64,000 nucleotides of DNA from Planctomycetaceae bacterium (GCA_024642205.1 JAHEBQ010000016.1:1-64000); one strand, 5' to 3'; counted from the stretch's first letter, positions 25,492 to 35,657 are shown. Program-made: numbers and translations. Notes: generated by a model not told the origin, from the letters alone.

Positions 25492-28400
25492 ATGCTGCTT
25501 CGATTTCTCGCGTTTTCCATTGCTGTATCGTTTCCCGCGTCCGCGCGAGCCGACGATAACTTCAAAATCCCCAGCGACGTCTCCCAGGTTCTTGGCCAAC
25601 GCTGCCTGGATTGCCACAGCGACGACTCGGCCGAAGGGGATGTGCGACTGGACGCGATCGCGGCGCTGGGACTGGAGGCGCGACTCGACTTGCTCAACCG
25701 AGCGCAGGAACAGCTCTTTCTGGAGCGAATGCCACCAGAGGACGAAGCGCAACCGACGGCGGTGGAGCGAATGCGGTTGGCAGATTGGGTGTCGATAGAA
25801 CTCCACAAGCACAAGGCGTCAACGCTGGAGAAGAAATTACAGAGGCCTGAGTTTGCAAACTATGTGGATCACGACAAACTCTTCTCGGGTGAATTCAAGA
25901 ATTTGCCCGGATTCACTTACGATCGACAGTGGTTGATCAGCGAGTTTATCTTCAACGCGAAGTTTCAGCGAATCCTGCAAGGCAATACACGGGCAAATCG
26001 AAAAGGGCAAAAAGTACCGGTGTTGGGTAGCCACCGGTTCCGCAGTTTCAGCCTCACCAATCCCTTTCTGCTGCCCAATCGATCCGGGGTGAGATACTAT
26101 GCCGACATCGACCTCTCGGGTGGCCATTTGTCGAGTATGCTGACGAATGCCCAAAAGACGTCGGAATTTATCACCGGCCATCTCGTGAAGCGCAACGCCA
26201 AGTATCTACCTGCCATTACCGAAATCATGGCGTTGGAGAACGGACATCAAGCAACACTGGCGGTTCGTCGGCAGTTTCTCGAAGACTTTATCGCCAGGCT
26301 CTGCGACGATTCTTACGGCCGCCAACAAGCATGGCTGCTGCCCCAGTTTGTTCCGGTTGCGCTGAACGAGGTCAAGGCACTCGAGGCAGGGGAAACCTAC
26401 AAAAAGGCGCCTGCGCATGTCGCACTGAAGCTGCTGGAGAACCTGGCAGGGGAAGATACCGTCTATCAGGTTCTGCTCAACCCGGAACACGAGAACAAAT
26501 CGGACGAGGACGTTCGGGAATTGTGTGAGCGCACCTGGTTTTACCATGGCGACCATGAACGAGATATTCAGGGACGCATGACGATTCTTCGGGATTATCT
26601 GCCTGAGATTCGCGCAAACCTGGAAAAGAATCGTCGCAAATTCAAATTGCGCGACTATCAACCACTTGACGACGATGAGATGGAAATTATCCATGCCACG
26701 ATCAGGAAGCATCGGAAGCAAGGCGATCATTATGCCGAGCTCATCGACAAGTGCATGGCTCAATGGGAGCGAGAGTTCGTGCAGGAACGATTTGCAGCCG
26801 GCCCACCCTCCGACGAACAACTGCGTAAGCTGGTGGAGCAGCTGAGTCGGCTGATTTTTGAGCGGTCTCTCGATAACGCGGAAACCGGGGAGTACGTTGC
26901 CCTGACCAGATCCTACATCAACAAACTCGGCAACCTGAAAGCGGTTCAAAAACTCATTCAGACGTTTGTCCTGACGAGCGAATTTGTCTATCGCCAGGAA
27001 TTCGGCAGCGGAGTACCCGACGAGCACGGCCGGCGATTGCTCTCTCCTCGTGACGCCAGTTACGCCATCGCCTACGCGTTGACGGACCAGAGTCCCGACG
27101 AAGTGTTGGTCGAAGCCGCCGAAAGTGGCCAACTCAATACCCGAGAAGATTACAAACGGGAAGTGATGCGGATCCTGAAAAGTAGAGACGTTTACTACCT
27201 GATCGATCCCATCCTGGAAGACAAAAACTATCCGGACAACACCACCGACACGGCAATTCGAAAACTCCGGTTCGTTCGCGAATTCTTTGGCTACCCCAAA
27301 GCCATTACCATTTTCAAGGACGAGAAGCGATTCGGCGGGGATCGGTTGGGGAACGCAACAGCGCGACTTCTCAGCGAGACCGATCGCATTGTCGAATACA
27401 TTCTGGAAAAGGACCAAAACGTATTCGAGGAATTGCTGACCACAGAAGATTTTTTCGTTTATCACGACGGAGACAATACGCGGATGCAGGCCGCCTCCGA
27501 CAGGATCAAACGCATTTATTCCCATTTTAAAGACCTGGACTGGCAAAACTTCAAGAAGGAAGATCTCCTGAAGCATCAAGAGTTTCTGAAAGAAGTGAAG
27601 ATGCGGAGCGTTGATCCGGACAAATTGGATGCGAGAAACCGTCAAGGAACGACAATTCAGTTGTTCAAGAAGTCGATGACGACGATCACGGCCCGACTCG
27701 ACAAAGGGCAAATGGAGGCGGCACCGTATGACCTTTATCGAGGTTACGGCAACGATTTCATGAGCGGATACAATGTCGCCAGGTTTTTCAACTTGCAGCT
27801 GGATCACTGGGACTATCAAACAAAGCAACCCGCCAAAGTCGCCAATCGCAAAGGCCTGTTGACCCACCCGGCCTGGCTGATCGCTCATGCCAAGAACACC
27901 GAAACCGATCCGGTCAACCGCGGAAAATGGGTACGAGAGAAATTACTGGCTGGCACCATTCCCGACGTACCGATCACGGTCGATGCCGCCATCCCCGAGG
28001 ATCACCTCAGGACGCTACGCGAGCGGCTGGCCAGTGCGACGGAAACAAACTATTGCTGGAAATGTCACCAGTACATGAATCCACTGGGCTATGCGTTCGA
28101 AGCCTACGATGACTTTGGCCGATACCGTTTGGAAGAATCCCTCGAACATCCAGACAACCTGATCCAGAAGGGCCCAGAACAACGTGGCGACCACCTCGTC
28201 GATACTCAAGACATTTACAGGACGCGAGCGATTGATACGACCGGGTATCTTGACGGCACTGGAGATGATTCGTTGGATGGCGAAGTACGAGGCGCGATAG
28301 ACATGGCCCAACGGCTCGCAAAATCACGAAGGGTACGTCAATCGATCATCCGCTATGCCTTTCGATATTTTATGGGTCGCAATGAGACTCTTTCGGATTC

Positions 28401-28518
28401 GAAGGCGTTGATCGATGCCGAACAGGCCTACGTCGATAGCGATGGCAGTTTCGATGCCGTCATCGTATCGCTGTTGACCTCCGATTCCTTCATTTTTCGC
28501 AAGACCATCACGGACTGA
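25492..28518 (+). CDS. DUF1592/DUF1588/DUF1585-family planctomycete cytochrome
   Basis: 1008 aa. The signal peptide (about 1-21, ending ASARA) is followed by a haem c-like site CLDCH in a PSCyt1-like domain (DVRLDAIAALG). The middle and C-terminal parts match the DUF1592-DUF1588-DUF1585 series: FVLTSEFVYRQEFG, the HPAWLIAHAKNTETDPVNRG block, a second CWKCH site with MNPLGYAFEAYDDFGRYR, and the tail FRYFMGRNETLSD. The family is abundant in planctomycetes, is exported, and is thought to act in electron transfer coupled to breakdown of external substrates; no activity is proven. It is followed after 4 bp by its usual partner, a DUF1552 protein. Confidence 0.88.
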   Translation: MLLRFLAFSIAVSFPASARADDNFKIPSDVSQVLGQRCLDCHSDDSAEGDVRLDAIAALGLEARLDLLNRAQEQLFLERMPPEDEAQPTAVERMRLADWVSIELHKHKASTLEKKLQRPEFANYVDHDKLFSGEFKNLPGFTYDRQWLISEFIFNAKFQRILQGNTRANRKGQKVPVLGSHRFRSFSLTNPFLLPNRSGVRYYADIDLSGGHLSSMLTNAQKTSEFITGHLVKRNAKYLPAITEIMALENGHQATLAVRRQFLEDFIARLCDDSYGRQQAWLLPQFVPVALNEVKALEAGETYKKAPAHVALKLLENLAGEDTVYQVLLNPEHENKSDEDVRELCERTWFYHGDHERDIQGRMTILRDYLPEIRANLEKNRRKFKLRDYQPLDDDEMEIIHATIRKHRKQGDHYAELIDKCMAQWEREFVQERFAAGPPSDEQLRKLVEQLSRLIFERSLDNAETGEYVALTRSYINKLGNLKAVQKLIQTFVLTSEFVYRQEFGSGVPDEHGRRLLSPRDASYAIAYALTDQSPDEVLVEAAESGQLNTREDYKREVMRILKSRDVYYLIDPILEDKNYPDNTTDTAIRKLRFVREFFGYPKAITIFKDEKRFGGDRLGNATARLLSETDRIVEYILEKDQNVFEELLTTEDFFVYHDGDNTRMQAASDRIKRIYSHFKDLDWQNFKKEDLLKHQEFLKEVKMRSVDPDKLDARNRQGTTIQLFKKSMTTITARLDKGQMEAAPYDLYRGYGNDFMSGYNVARFFNLQLDHWDYQTKQPAKVANRKGLLTHPAWLIAHAKNTETDPVNRGKWVREKLLAGTIPDVPITVDAAIPEDHLRTLRERLASATETNYCWKCHQYMNPLGYAFEAYDDFGRYRLEESLEHPDNLIQKGPEQRGDHLVDTQDIYRTRAIDTTGYLDGTGDDSLDGEVRGAIDMAQRLAKSRRVRQSIIRYAFRYFMGRNETLSDSKALIDAEQAYVDSDGSFDAVIVSLLTSDSFIFRKTITD

Positions 28519-28522
28519 ATCC

Positions 28523-29905
28523 ATGCTCAACAGAAAAGACTTCCTGAAAACGTCCGCACTCGGCCTGGGAGCGATGGCCTTGGCTCCGTCCTTCGATCAG
28601 TTATTCGCCGCGCCCCACTCCCAAGCTGTCCCGAAGCGCTTCATTTTCATTCGAAAGTCCAGCGGCATCCGACCGCTCGAAATGGCGTTGCGCAGCTTTT
28701 CAGACAGTGACAAAGCCCTGGACGAGAAAAAACAACCATTCGCAGTCAGTCTGGACAAGCACGAACTGCCCAAGTGGTTGCGGGGATTGGATGCGCACAA
28801 GGAGCACATGACCATCCTGCAGGGACTTTCGGCGAAGATGAGCGAAAACGTCCACTGGTCATTCTCGTCCGTCATGGGCTGCTTCAAGTCGAATCGAAAT
28901 ACGCTCAGCGCCATCAAACGAGCCACGGTCGATTTTGAATTGGCAAGGCTGTTCCCTTCGCCGTTTGGGCACGTCGAACTTTCATTTGCCGGGGGCCGGA
29001 CGGGCATTGTCGACGGTTACTCCGCTCCCGCACCGCAGACGCGAAATTATTGCTATGCCGACCCGGAAACCGCTCGAAATGAACTGTTCAAATCGGTTCT
29101 CAACCCGGACGCAGTCAACTCGGATAATGACATGCTTTCGTTCTTGCAAACCAAAGAAGGGTTGAAAGTCGGCAGCATCAAAGGTCATGAAAGGCAACGC
29201 CAGGAGCTGCAGATCAATTCGATTGACGCAATCCGCCAGCGCAACTCGGAACTGATCAAGCTTTCCGGATCACTGGCCGAATTTCTGCCTGAACTTGACC
29301 CAGTACATGCAGACGGAGGCCCCAATGCGAGCACACCCGAGAAGCAAGCGGCCATGACCGAGGTTTTGATCGCTGCTCTCAAGGCAGGTTTGACCAACGT
29401 CGTTACGTACACCATTGATGACTTGGGGACACCGATCACTGGTCTCCCCGGAAATGAAACCGATCGCGTCGGCATCCATCCGTTGGGGCACGACGAAGCA
29501 TTCGGAGGTGTGCCCGCCTGGAAGACACGGGAGCAAATTCGGATCAGCCACGTGAATCAGATCAAGTCAATCGTCGAGGCACTACAGCAGGTTCCCGAGG
29601 GGAACGGAACGATGTTTGATAACACGATGATCATGTACTTTCCCGAGAATGGCGAAACTCATCACGGTATTGGGTCGGAGTCACCGTTTCTGATCATGGC
29701 CGGCAACAACTGCAACCTGAATATTTCGGGCCGCTATGTACGCTTGCCTTACCACGGAAACGAAGGTCACCAAACCCTCGGAAACTGGTACACCACGTTG
29801 CTGAACTCCCATGGCAATCCGATCAAACACTACGGTGATCTTGACCCGGAGATGTCACGCAAGAAACTGCCTCAAACCGGCTCGATCAAGCAGTTGATGG
29901 GTTGA
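28523..29905 (+). CDS. DUF1552-family secreted protein
   Basis: 460 aa. The N-terminus MLNRKDFLKTSALGLGAMAL resembles an export signal with a weak Tat-like start. The body fits DUF1552: KRFIFIRKSSGIRP, HMTILQGLSAKMSENVHWS, and late motifs MFDNTMIMYFPENGETHHG and PYHGNEGHQTLGNWYTTLLN. It starts 4 bp after the DUF1592 cytochrome gene, so the two are almost certainly one operon. DUF1552 and DUF1501 proteins are distant relatives of alkaline-phosphatase/sulfatase-fold proteins, but the function is unknown. Confidence 0.85.
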   Translation: MLNRKDFLKTSALGLGAMALAPSFDQLFAAPHSQAVPKRFIFIRKSSGIRPLEMALRSFSDSDKALDEKKQPFAVSLDKHELPKWLRGLDAHKEHMTILQGLSAKMSENVHWSFSSVMGCFKSNRNTLSAIKRATVDFELARLFPSPFGHVELSFAGGRTGIVDGYSAPAPQTRNYCYADPETARNELFKSVLNPDAVNSDNDMLSFLQTKEGLKVGSIKGHERQRQELQINSIDAIRQRNSELIKLSGSLAEFLPELDPVHADGGPNASTPEKQAAMTEVLIAALKAGLTNVVTYTIDDLGTPITGLPGNETDRVGIHPLGHDEAFGGVPAWKTREQIRISHVNQIKSIVEALQQVPEGNGTMFDNTMIMYFPENGETHHGIGSESPFLIMAGNNCNLNISGRYVRLPYHGNEGHQTLGNWYTTLLNSHGNPIKHYGDLDPEMSRKKLPQTGSIKQLMG

Positions 29906-30093
29906 ATCGCCATTAAAGCCGGAAAAAAGCCAAGCCAGCGCCGCACTGCAAACGCGTTTGGATGCAGGGATTGAGTCGTTTGACGGCGCTATACTTGATA
30001 GCACCACGTTCGTAATGCGCAGAAACCAGGAACGAAACAGCACGATCCGAAACTTGCATGGCGAGCGAATCCTGTCGGCGATAAAGGCCGAAG

Positions 30094-30112
30094 CTGCCGG
30101 AAGTACCGGCAG
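30094..30112 (-). terminator. Hairpin 20 bp past dabA
   Basis: CTGCCGG (30094-30100) pairs perfectly with CCGGCAG (30106-30112) with a 5-base loop. It lies just beyond the dabA stop. There is no T run on the minus strand, so it may be a processing or weak termination structure. Confidence 0.4.
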
Positions 30113-30132
30113 ACATTTCGATGCACGCCGAT

Positions 30133-32670
30133 TCAGATCCGTTCCCAGGTTTCATTGGCGGTGTAGCGATAGCGGTGGTTGTCCTGCTCGATTGCCAACA
30201 GGTGCAGCCAGCCGTTGGTGACCAGGCTCGCGACAAGCTCGTGTTTTGCAATGACGCGCTCGATCGCCGACCGGGGAGCTGCGATCACAACCTGCAGCCG
30301 CACCGGTAAATGCTGATAGGCGTCGCCGGTATGCAATGATTGCCAAGGCAACCCGGTTCTCAAATCCCCGCCGTTACCCGACAGTACGCCAAACTGCCCG
30401 ACCACGTTATGCACGGTCTTGTTACCGCTTCCAAAGTGATGGTTATCAACCGTGGAAGCGTAGTACTGCATGTTGATCCAGTTGGCAACGATCATCGGCG
30501 CGGTCATGATCAACTCCAACACCTTGCCGTCCGGGTCAAGCTGGTGGTCATAGCTGTGCAGGAACGATCGCCCGTTCAGGTTCGCGCCCAGAGTCATCGC
30601 TCGTGGCGCGACGATCAAGGCCGCGTTACCCGCCAAGCCCCATTCGGGTCGAACTTCGGACCAGTCTGCCGCCCGGCGCATCAGATCCGAGAGCGTTTTG
30701 CTCGCCACGATCGGCATCCGTTCCAACCGGGTCTGGGCGGACGCAACCGTCGTCGCTTCACGCAGTTTTTCCAAATCGGATTGATGAGTTGCGGGCAGCT
30801 GCTGCAAGTCAAAGAACTCAATGGCGTCAGTCGTTGTATTATGAATGGCCCCGAGAAAATGCGTATCTGCAGGAATCACAATGCCCTTCTCGCGAAGCGC
30901 CGCACGGATCTCGGGCCGGTTGGCCAACAGGGCCGCGAATCGAGCATTGGGTTCCCCCGAATGCCCGCCACAGGCACCACAATCCAGCCCCGCCGACAAC
31001 GGGTTATTCTCGGTCTGGCTGGCATGCCCGCACAGAACGATCAATCGGCCAAAATCCTGCCGTATTCCCAGGTTGGTGAGCATTCCCTCGACCAGTTCGA
31101 TTTGCCGTTGCAGCGTGATCCCCTGTTCGGCCAGCCCTTGCAACGTTGGCCCGATCCGGTGGCGGTCTGCAGTTGCAACGCCATCGCACTTGGCCGAATC
31201 CGATGATGGCCATCCGAGCACGCGCCGCAGAAGTTTCAACCCAAAAAACGCGCCGGTGGTTTCCACGAAGGAAAAACAGCCGACGGCCGATGTCTGGAAC
31301 CCGCGCCAGAGTTTACGCCACGACCGGATCTCGACGCGGTTTATTTGGAGTTGCTGTTCCGGGCACTGGCGTGCTTCGTTAACAAAATCACCACCGTCAG
31401 CAACACCCTCGCTGACAACGAATTGGGGTTTCAGGAGGACCGGCAAATGCGCCACGCACTCGGGCTCGCTGATCGCGCGACAGGCGATCGGCATTCCAAA
31501 AAATCCGGCGAAACCAAATGTCTCCACATCGTCGGTTACGGACTCGATCTGGCGCCGGATGCGTTCCGATCTCACGTCGATACAAAACACCATCTGTGCC
31601 AGTTTTCTCGATGTCTCCGCAGGGGATGTCATCGCTGAATGAAGCGACCCCAGCAGCGATTTACGAAAACCGATTTCACTCGCCCGCAGCAGGATATACC
31701 GCAATACCGAATCGTTACCGGACGTTGGCATCGGAAAGCGAACGGCATCGTCACGAACGAATTCGTCCCACTGCCCGGAGATCCCAATCGTCTCGCCGAG
31801 CACCGCGTCGTAGGCCAATCGCATCGCCAATAACGCCTGGAAATCGTCGCTGTCGGGTTGGTTTGATTCCGCATCTTGATACTTGGTCCAAGCGCTCCAG
31901 CCTGGAATCGAAAAGGCTTGACATAACATGAATGTCGGCCACAACGGTTGCGGGACGTTCATCCGCCGCAGCGAGTACAGGATCGCGAGCTCGGCTGTGT
32001 CCGGCATTCGTTGAACGTAATCGCGAAACCCAATCATCCCCAGCGACTCCACACTGCGGTCGTGAATCGACATCGAACGCCAGGCCTGGAACAGCGGCAA
32101 ATCCCGCCATGGACTTTTCCAACTTGCCTGCCCATCGTCGTAATGAGCTGCGCAACATTTGGTCACCTCGTCACGAATCGCTTCGGTCCAGTCGACAGAC
32201 CCCGATTCCGTCGCGATTTCCGCGATCGTCTTGACGCACCGGTAGGAGTTCGGCTCCGGTGCTGGTTGGTCGAGCGTCGAGTGTTCCGTGATTTCGCATT
32301 CCAATTGCGCTGCGATTTCGTCGATTGATAGCTGGGAACTCAAACCGGCTTCGGGTAATTCAGCGATCGCCGCGGTGAGATCGCTTCGGTCAAAACTCGA
32401 CTGTTGGTACTGATGGGCGTAATAGCTGACCGGCATCAGGGTTTCGCAATCGGAAAAGACTTTCAGGAATGCCCTTGCGTCCATGAACTTGCGCTCGTGG
32501 ATACCGAAGTAGGGATTCACTGCGACATAGTCTTTCAACGGCCACACCGGGGCCACCACCTCACTCACCTGTTTGATCATTTTCTTCAATTGCCCGGTCG
32601 TCCGGGGATCGCTATCGGAAACAATTGAATCACGATGCTTAGAATATTTGGCCTGATCCAAGTCACTCAT
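30133..32670 (-). CDS. dabA: DabA, inorganic carbon transporter subunit (DUF2309/UPF0753)
   Basis: 845 aa from the ATG at 32670 (MSDLDQAKYS), with GGGA upstream; an in-frame ATG or GTG start up to 17 codons earlier is possible. DabA is a soluble, zinc-dependent carbonic-anhydrase-like protein that works with DabB to accumulate bicarbonate. The family's metal ligands are visible: Cys363 and Asp365 in MVFCIDVRSERIRRQ, and the His and Cys of LCGHASQTENNPLSAGLDCG. Another signature is the N-terminal WPLKDYVAVNPYFGIHERKF. It is transcribed after dabB, with a 237-bp gap containing an inverted repeat. Gene symbol by family recognition. Confidence 0.93.
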   Translation of the reverse strand: MSDLDQAKYSKHRDSIVSDSDPRTTGQLKKMIKQVSEVVAPVWPLKDYVAVNPYFGIHERKFMDARAFLKVFSDCETLMPVSYYAHQYQQSSFDRSDLTAAIAELPEAGLSSQLSIDEIAAQLECEITEHSTLDQPAPEPNSYRCVKTIAEIATESGSVDWTEAIRDEVTKCCAAHYDDGQASWKSPWRDLPLFQAWRSMSIHDRSVESLGMIGFRDYVQRMPDTAELAILYSLRRMNVPQPLWPTFMLCQAFSIPGWSAWTKYQDAESNQPDSDDFQALLAMRLAYDAVLGETIGISGQWDEFVRDDAVRFPMPTSGNDSVLRYILLRASEIGFRKSLLGSLHSAMTSPAETSRKLAQMVFCIDVRSERIRRQIESVTDDVETFGFAGFFGMPIACRAISEPECVAHLPVLLKPQFVVSEGVADGGDFVNEARQCPEQQLQINRVEIRSWRKLWRGFQTSAVGCFSFVETTGAFFGLKLLRRVLGWPSSDSAKCDGVATADRHRIGPTLQGLAEQGITLQRQIELVEGMLTNLGIRQDFGRLIVLCGHASQTENNPLSAGLDCGACGGHSGEPNARFAALLANRPEIRAALREKGIVIPADTHFLGAIHNTTTDAIEFFDLQQLPATHQSDLEKLREATTVASAQTRLERMPIVASKTLSDLMRRAADWSEVRPEWGLAGNAALIVAPRAMTLGANLNGRSFLHSYDHQLDPDGKVLELIMTAPMIVANWINMQYYASTVDNHHFGSGNKTVHNVVGQFGVLSGNGGDLRTGLPWQSLHTGDAYQHLPVRLQVVIAAPRSAIERVIAKHELVASLVTNGWLHLLAIEQDNHRYRYTANETWERI

Positions 32671-32907
32671 ATTATTCCCTGATTTGAATTTCATTGGTTG
32701 GTTGTGGTCTCTCGGTGACACTCACCGATAATCAATTTGCCTGCCGGTAATCGTGGACGAAACAATCGTGTTGCAGCGCCGGGTGTGCTTCCGGTTTGAC
32801 GATACGGGTTGAGATTCCAGCTGTTTTGGCAGTAGCTACGGTTACTGGTTGGTCAACTGCGACTACTGCCAGAACGGTTGACCCTTTCATCAAACCTTGA
32901 CCAAGAA
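32671..32907 (-). promoter_or_regulatory. dabB-dabA spacer with an inverted repeat
   Basis: GGCAGTAG (32828-32835) and CTACTGCC (32863-32870) form a perfect 8-bp stem with a 27-base loop. In a two-gene operon such a spacer is unusually long; the hairpin may affect the relative level of dabA. No coding sequence is seen in it. Confidence 0.4.
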
Positions 32908-34539
32908 CTACGGAGTCGTGGTGGCGTGCGGGTTTAGATTCTGGTTGACCTTTCCGAGCGTCTGACTGGTTTTTCTCAACTGTCGCCGCAAATGATTTTC
33001 AACGTAAAAGCCATTGGCAACATGGACGTAGCAAGCATTGAGCCAGGCTGGTCGACGCGATGAGGAAACCGCGATTTGCAAAGCCAGCAAGGCAACAAAA
33101 CCAAGCAGCAACCAACCGTTGAGCAGCCGACTGAATGCCGGAACGGTTGGCGTTGGCAGGCTACCGGCGATCATTTTGTCAACGGCAACAAAACTGGCAA
33201 CATAAACGAGACAGAGAGCAGCCACCCCGACCGCCGCAGGGACCAGTAATCGAGTCCGGCCAGACCGCAAAACCTGACCCAACCACTGCGTCAGTGCCAG
33301 ACAGAGAACTCCGGCCACAATGATCCCGCCGGGTTTCGACCGCAGGTCGACCCCGAACATCAGGAACGAAGTCCCGACCATGGCGGCTACGGCCAACCCG
33401 ACAGCAAGCAACTTGATCCAAGTCAACGGCATATTCAACTTGGCAGCTCCATTTGTCGCGCTGCGCAGCTGCATTACGCTGCCACTACTGAGGAATGCGT
33501 GGGCTTTGTACAACGAGTGGGCCAGGATATGCAGCATCGCGGCTGAAAATGCACCCAGGCCACACTGCAGCAACATGAAACCCATCTGCGCGATGGTCGA
33601 ATAGGCCAGCTTCTTCTTGACGCTCGTTTGAGTCGTCATTACGGCCGCGCCAAAACATGCAGTCCCGCCGCCAACGATCGCTAACAACGTCATCGACCAG
33701 GGCTGGAGAACCACAATCGGACTCATGCGAATGATGAGATAACCACCAGCGTTCACGATCCCGGCGTGCATCAAAGCCGAAACAGGCGTTGGCGTTTCCA
33801 TCGTGAGTGGCAACCAGGTATGGAACGGCAGTTGAGCTGATTTCGTCACCGCGCCGATCACCAGTAAGAATGCCGCCACACTCACCCCCGCGGCCGGCTC
33901 GCCTCCGAGTTGTGACTGCGTCGCCGCAGCATCAAACAGCTGCACGAAATCCAGTGTCTTAAATTGAACGTACAGCAGAACGGTCGCACCGACGAGCGCG
34001 ACGTCACCAATTCGGCTGATCGCGAACTTCGTCCATGCAGCGCGGCGGGCCGCCGGCCGATGACTGTAGTGCAGCAGCAGCTTATGTAACGCAAAGCTGG
34101 TCATCACCCAAGCCGTCATGAACATCAACAGGTTGCCTGAAACGACCATCAGGGAAACCGAGCCGATGGCGAAAGCGGTCCAGCGAAAATAGCGGCCTTG
34201 AGTGGCTTCGCCATCAAGATAGCGGACCGAATATTGGCAGATCACCCACCCCACGAAGCTGACGAGGGTCAGCATCATCAACGCCAAATGGTCGAAATAC
34301 AGCGTCAGGGCCACTGCGTCGTTACCCGAAAATTCCACCAACCCGCAGTGCTCGACCGGAGCAAAGCCAACTACCTTTGCGGTCAACATCACAGCACTGA
34401 TGACAAATTGGATCGCCGCAATCGTGGTCACCACACTCCGAAACAGGTTAAATTTCGAGTTCGCAACTCGATTGGGAACCAAGACCATTCCCCACAGCAG
34501 CAAGACCGGAAGGGTGACCAGGAAGTGGGCCGTATTCAT
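32908..34539 (-). CDS. dabB: DabB, membrane subunit of the inorganic carbon transporter (NuoL-like)
   Basis: 543 aa, highly hydrophobic with about 13-14 membrane helices. It belongs to the proton-conducting antiporter family of NADH dehydrogenase subunit 5: KSAQLPFHTWLPLTMETPTP, VSALMHAGIVNAGGYLIIRM, KKKLAYSTIAQMGFMLLQCG and AHSLYKAHAFLSSGSV are conserved. There is no other complex I gene nearby, and dabA follows, so DabB is the right call rather than NuoL. It would couple a cation gradient to bicarbonate formation by DabA. A possible operator lies 60 bp upstream, shared with the divergent regulator. Confidence 0.92.
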   Translation of the reverse strand: MNTAHFLVTLPVLLLWGMVLVPNRVANSKFNLFRSVVTTIAAIQFVISAVMLTAKVVGFAPVEHCGLVEFSGNDAVALTLYFDHLALMMLTLVSFVGWVICQYSVRYLDGEATQGRYFRWTAFAIGSVSLMVVSGNLLMFMTAWVMTSFALHKLLLHYSHRPAARRAAWTKFAISRIGDVALVGATVLLYVQFKTLDFVQLFDAAATQSQLGGEPAAGVSVAAFLLVIGAVTKSAQLPFHTWLPLTMETPTPVSALMHAGIVNAGGYLIIRMSPIVVLQPWSMTLLAIVGGGTACFGAAVMTTQTSVKKKLAYSTIAQMGFMLLQCGLGAFSAAMLHILAHSLYKAHAFLSSGSVMQLRSATNGAAKLNMPLTWIKLLAVGLAVAAMVGTSFLMFGVDLRSKPGGIIVAGVLCLALTQWLGQVLRSGRTRLLVPAAVGVAALCLVYVASFVAVDKMIAGSLPTPTVPAFSRLLNGWLLLGFVALLALQIAVSSSRRPAWLNACYVHVANGFYVENHLRRQLRKTSQTLGKVNQNLNPHATTTP

Positions 34540-34597
34540 CGAAAACCTTGATTTTAAATGGCCAAATTTACGCGACTTATATATCGCGACACTTTAT

Positions 34598-34618
34598 ACA
34601 CGAATTATGTTTCGTCAA
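34598..34618 (-). promoter_or_regulatory. Candidate operator/promoter of dabB
   Basis: CACGAATT (34600-34607) is identical to one half of the palindrome at 34702-34727. On the minus strand TTGACG (34618-34613) resembles a -35 box, and TATAAA (34598-34593) could be a -10, though the 14-bp spacing is short. It lies 60-80 bp upstream of the dabB start. Confidence 0.45.
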
Positions 34619-34701
34619 TAGAGGTTTCGGGGATTTGTATTCCTTGACATCAGGGAAAAGTTACCAAACCCGACAAAACGCTTGGTTTTTTACAGAATTC
34701 A

Positions 34702-34727
34702 TTTTCACGAATTTTAATTCGTGAAAA
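34702..34727. promoter_or_regulatory. 26-bp palindromic operator candidate
   Basis: TTTTCACGAATT (34702-34713), TT, AATTCGTGAAAA (34716-34727): 12-bp perfect arms. It sits just upstream of a -10-like TATACT (34735-34740) that could serve the divergent regulator gene, so a bound protein would cover the -35 area. Autoregulation by that protein is inference. Confidence 0.65.
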
Positions 34728-34890
34728 ATCAGGCTATACTGGCGTCAGTGAGAGCCGGAGGTCGGCGTCGAGAAGCCGATGCATAACCCCTCCAATGGGA
34801 GGTTGAGGTTCCTGTCGGAACATGAACACGCGAAAATAAGTCCCGGCCGAAGCCTTGACCTCCCGAAACTCAATTGTGGGATAGAGCCCA

Positions 34891-35241
34891 GTGAAAACGA
34901 ATTCCAAGAAGCAGTCTCGCAGCAAGAGAAAGTCTCCAGCGACAACCTCCAAGGACGCGGGCTCGCATCGCTGGACATTTCTGACCAACCATGCGCACGT
35001 GCTGATTGCGTTGCATGCAAACCCCGGCATGATTCTTCGCGCGGTTGCCGAACAGGTTGGAATTACCGAACGAGCCGTGCAACGCATCATCCAGGAACTG
35101 GAGGAAGAGGGCTATCTCCTTCGCCACAAAGTGGGGCGCAAAAATCAGTATGACGTATTGACCGATCGTCCCTTGCGGCACCCGCTGGAATGCCATCGAA
35201 CCATTGGGGATCTGTTGCGACTGATCACCGGATCCAAGTAG
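34891..35241 (+). CDS. Winged-helix transcriptional regulator, divergent from dabB
   Basis: 116 aa from a GTG at 34891. A basic N-terminal tail ([17 protein letters not shown]) precedes a MarR/IclR-like winged helix: [57 protein letters not shown]. The protein is a DNA-binding domain with almost nothing else, so an effector site is not evident. It is divergent from the dabBA operon and separated from it by 351 bp containing a 26-bp palindrome and a matching half-site, so it probably regulates that operon and itself. Confidence 0.83.
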   Translation: MKTNSKKQSRSKRKSPATTSKDAGSHRWTFLTNHAHVLIALHANPGMILRAVAEQVGITERAVQRIIQELEEEGYLLRHKVGRKNQYDVLTDRPLRHPLECHRTIGDLLRLITGSK

Positions 35242-35657
35242 GCCTGGTCACTCCAGGGGATTGGCGTCCGGAGGATTCAGCCAAGGATCGATTTCTGGAG
35301 TTTGCATCTCATGAAAACAGGGAATCGCAACTGCGATGGGTATTGCCCAAACCAACGATTGACAATGAAGCGCGGCGATGACGCAACATGAATAACACCA
35401 TGCCAGGTACGGGGATCCTGCCGTCCCCGGATCCGGTACTTCCCTGGTCACATAATCCGAATACGTTTTGCCACTCGGCAAACGTCGGAATGTGTCATTT
35501 GTGCACATCGCGCCCAGCGTCGGACCTCGATTGAGCCAAATCTTCTCTTCGGTAGCCCGTTACATTTGGACACCCGAGCGCAAACAATTCCACTTCAAAT
35601 CAAACCCTGAATTCCTCCCTGCCGATGGAACAGAGCTTTAATCTCCCTGCCGTCGTT
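35242..35657. other. Intergenic region, no firm gene
   Basis: About 415 bp. A minus-strand frame at 35248-35508 (86 aa, one hydrophobic stretch LVWAIPIAVAIPCF) is open but has no ribosome-binding site and no known relatives; I do not call it. The dispersed repeat copy B follows. Confidence 0.4.

Noticed and set aside
26206-27888. Minus-strand frame of 560 aa inside the DUF1592 gene
   Set aside because: It is a shadow of a clearly real gene on the other strand; composition is unlike a natural protein and there is no start signal.
29913-30251. Minus-strand frame of 112 aa overlapping the end of dabA
   Set aside because: It overlaps dabA in another frame, and the downstream part has no start of its own or known relatives.
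32908-34539. NuoL of respiratory complex I
   Set aside because: No other nuo genes are nearby and dabA follows, so the DabB assignment is better.
35248-35508. 86-aa minus-strand frame with one hydrophobic stretch
   Set aside because: No ribosome-binding site, odd Cys-rich composition and no recognised family; not enough to call a gene.
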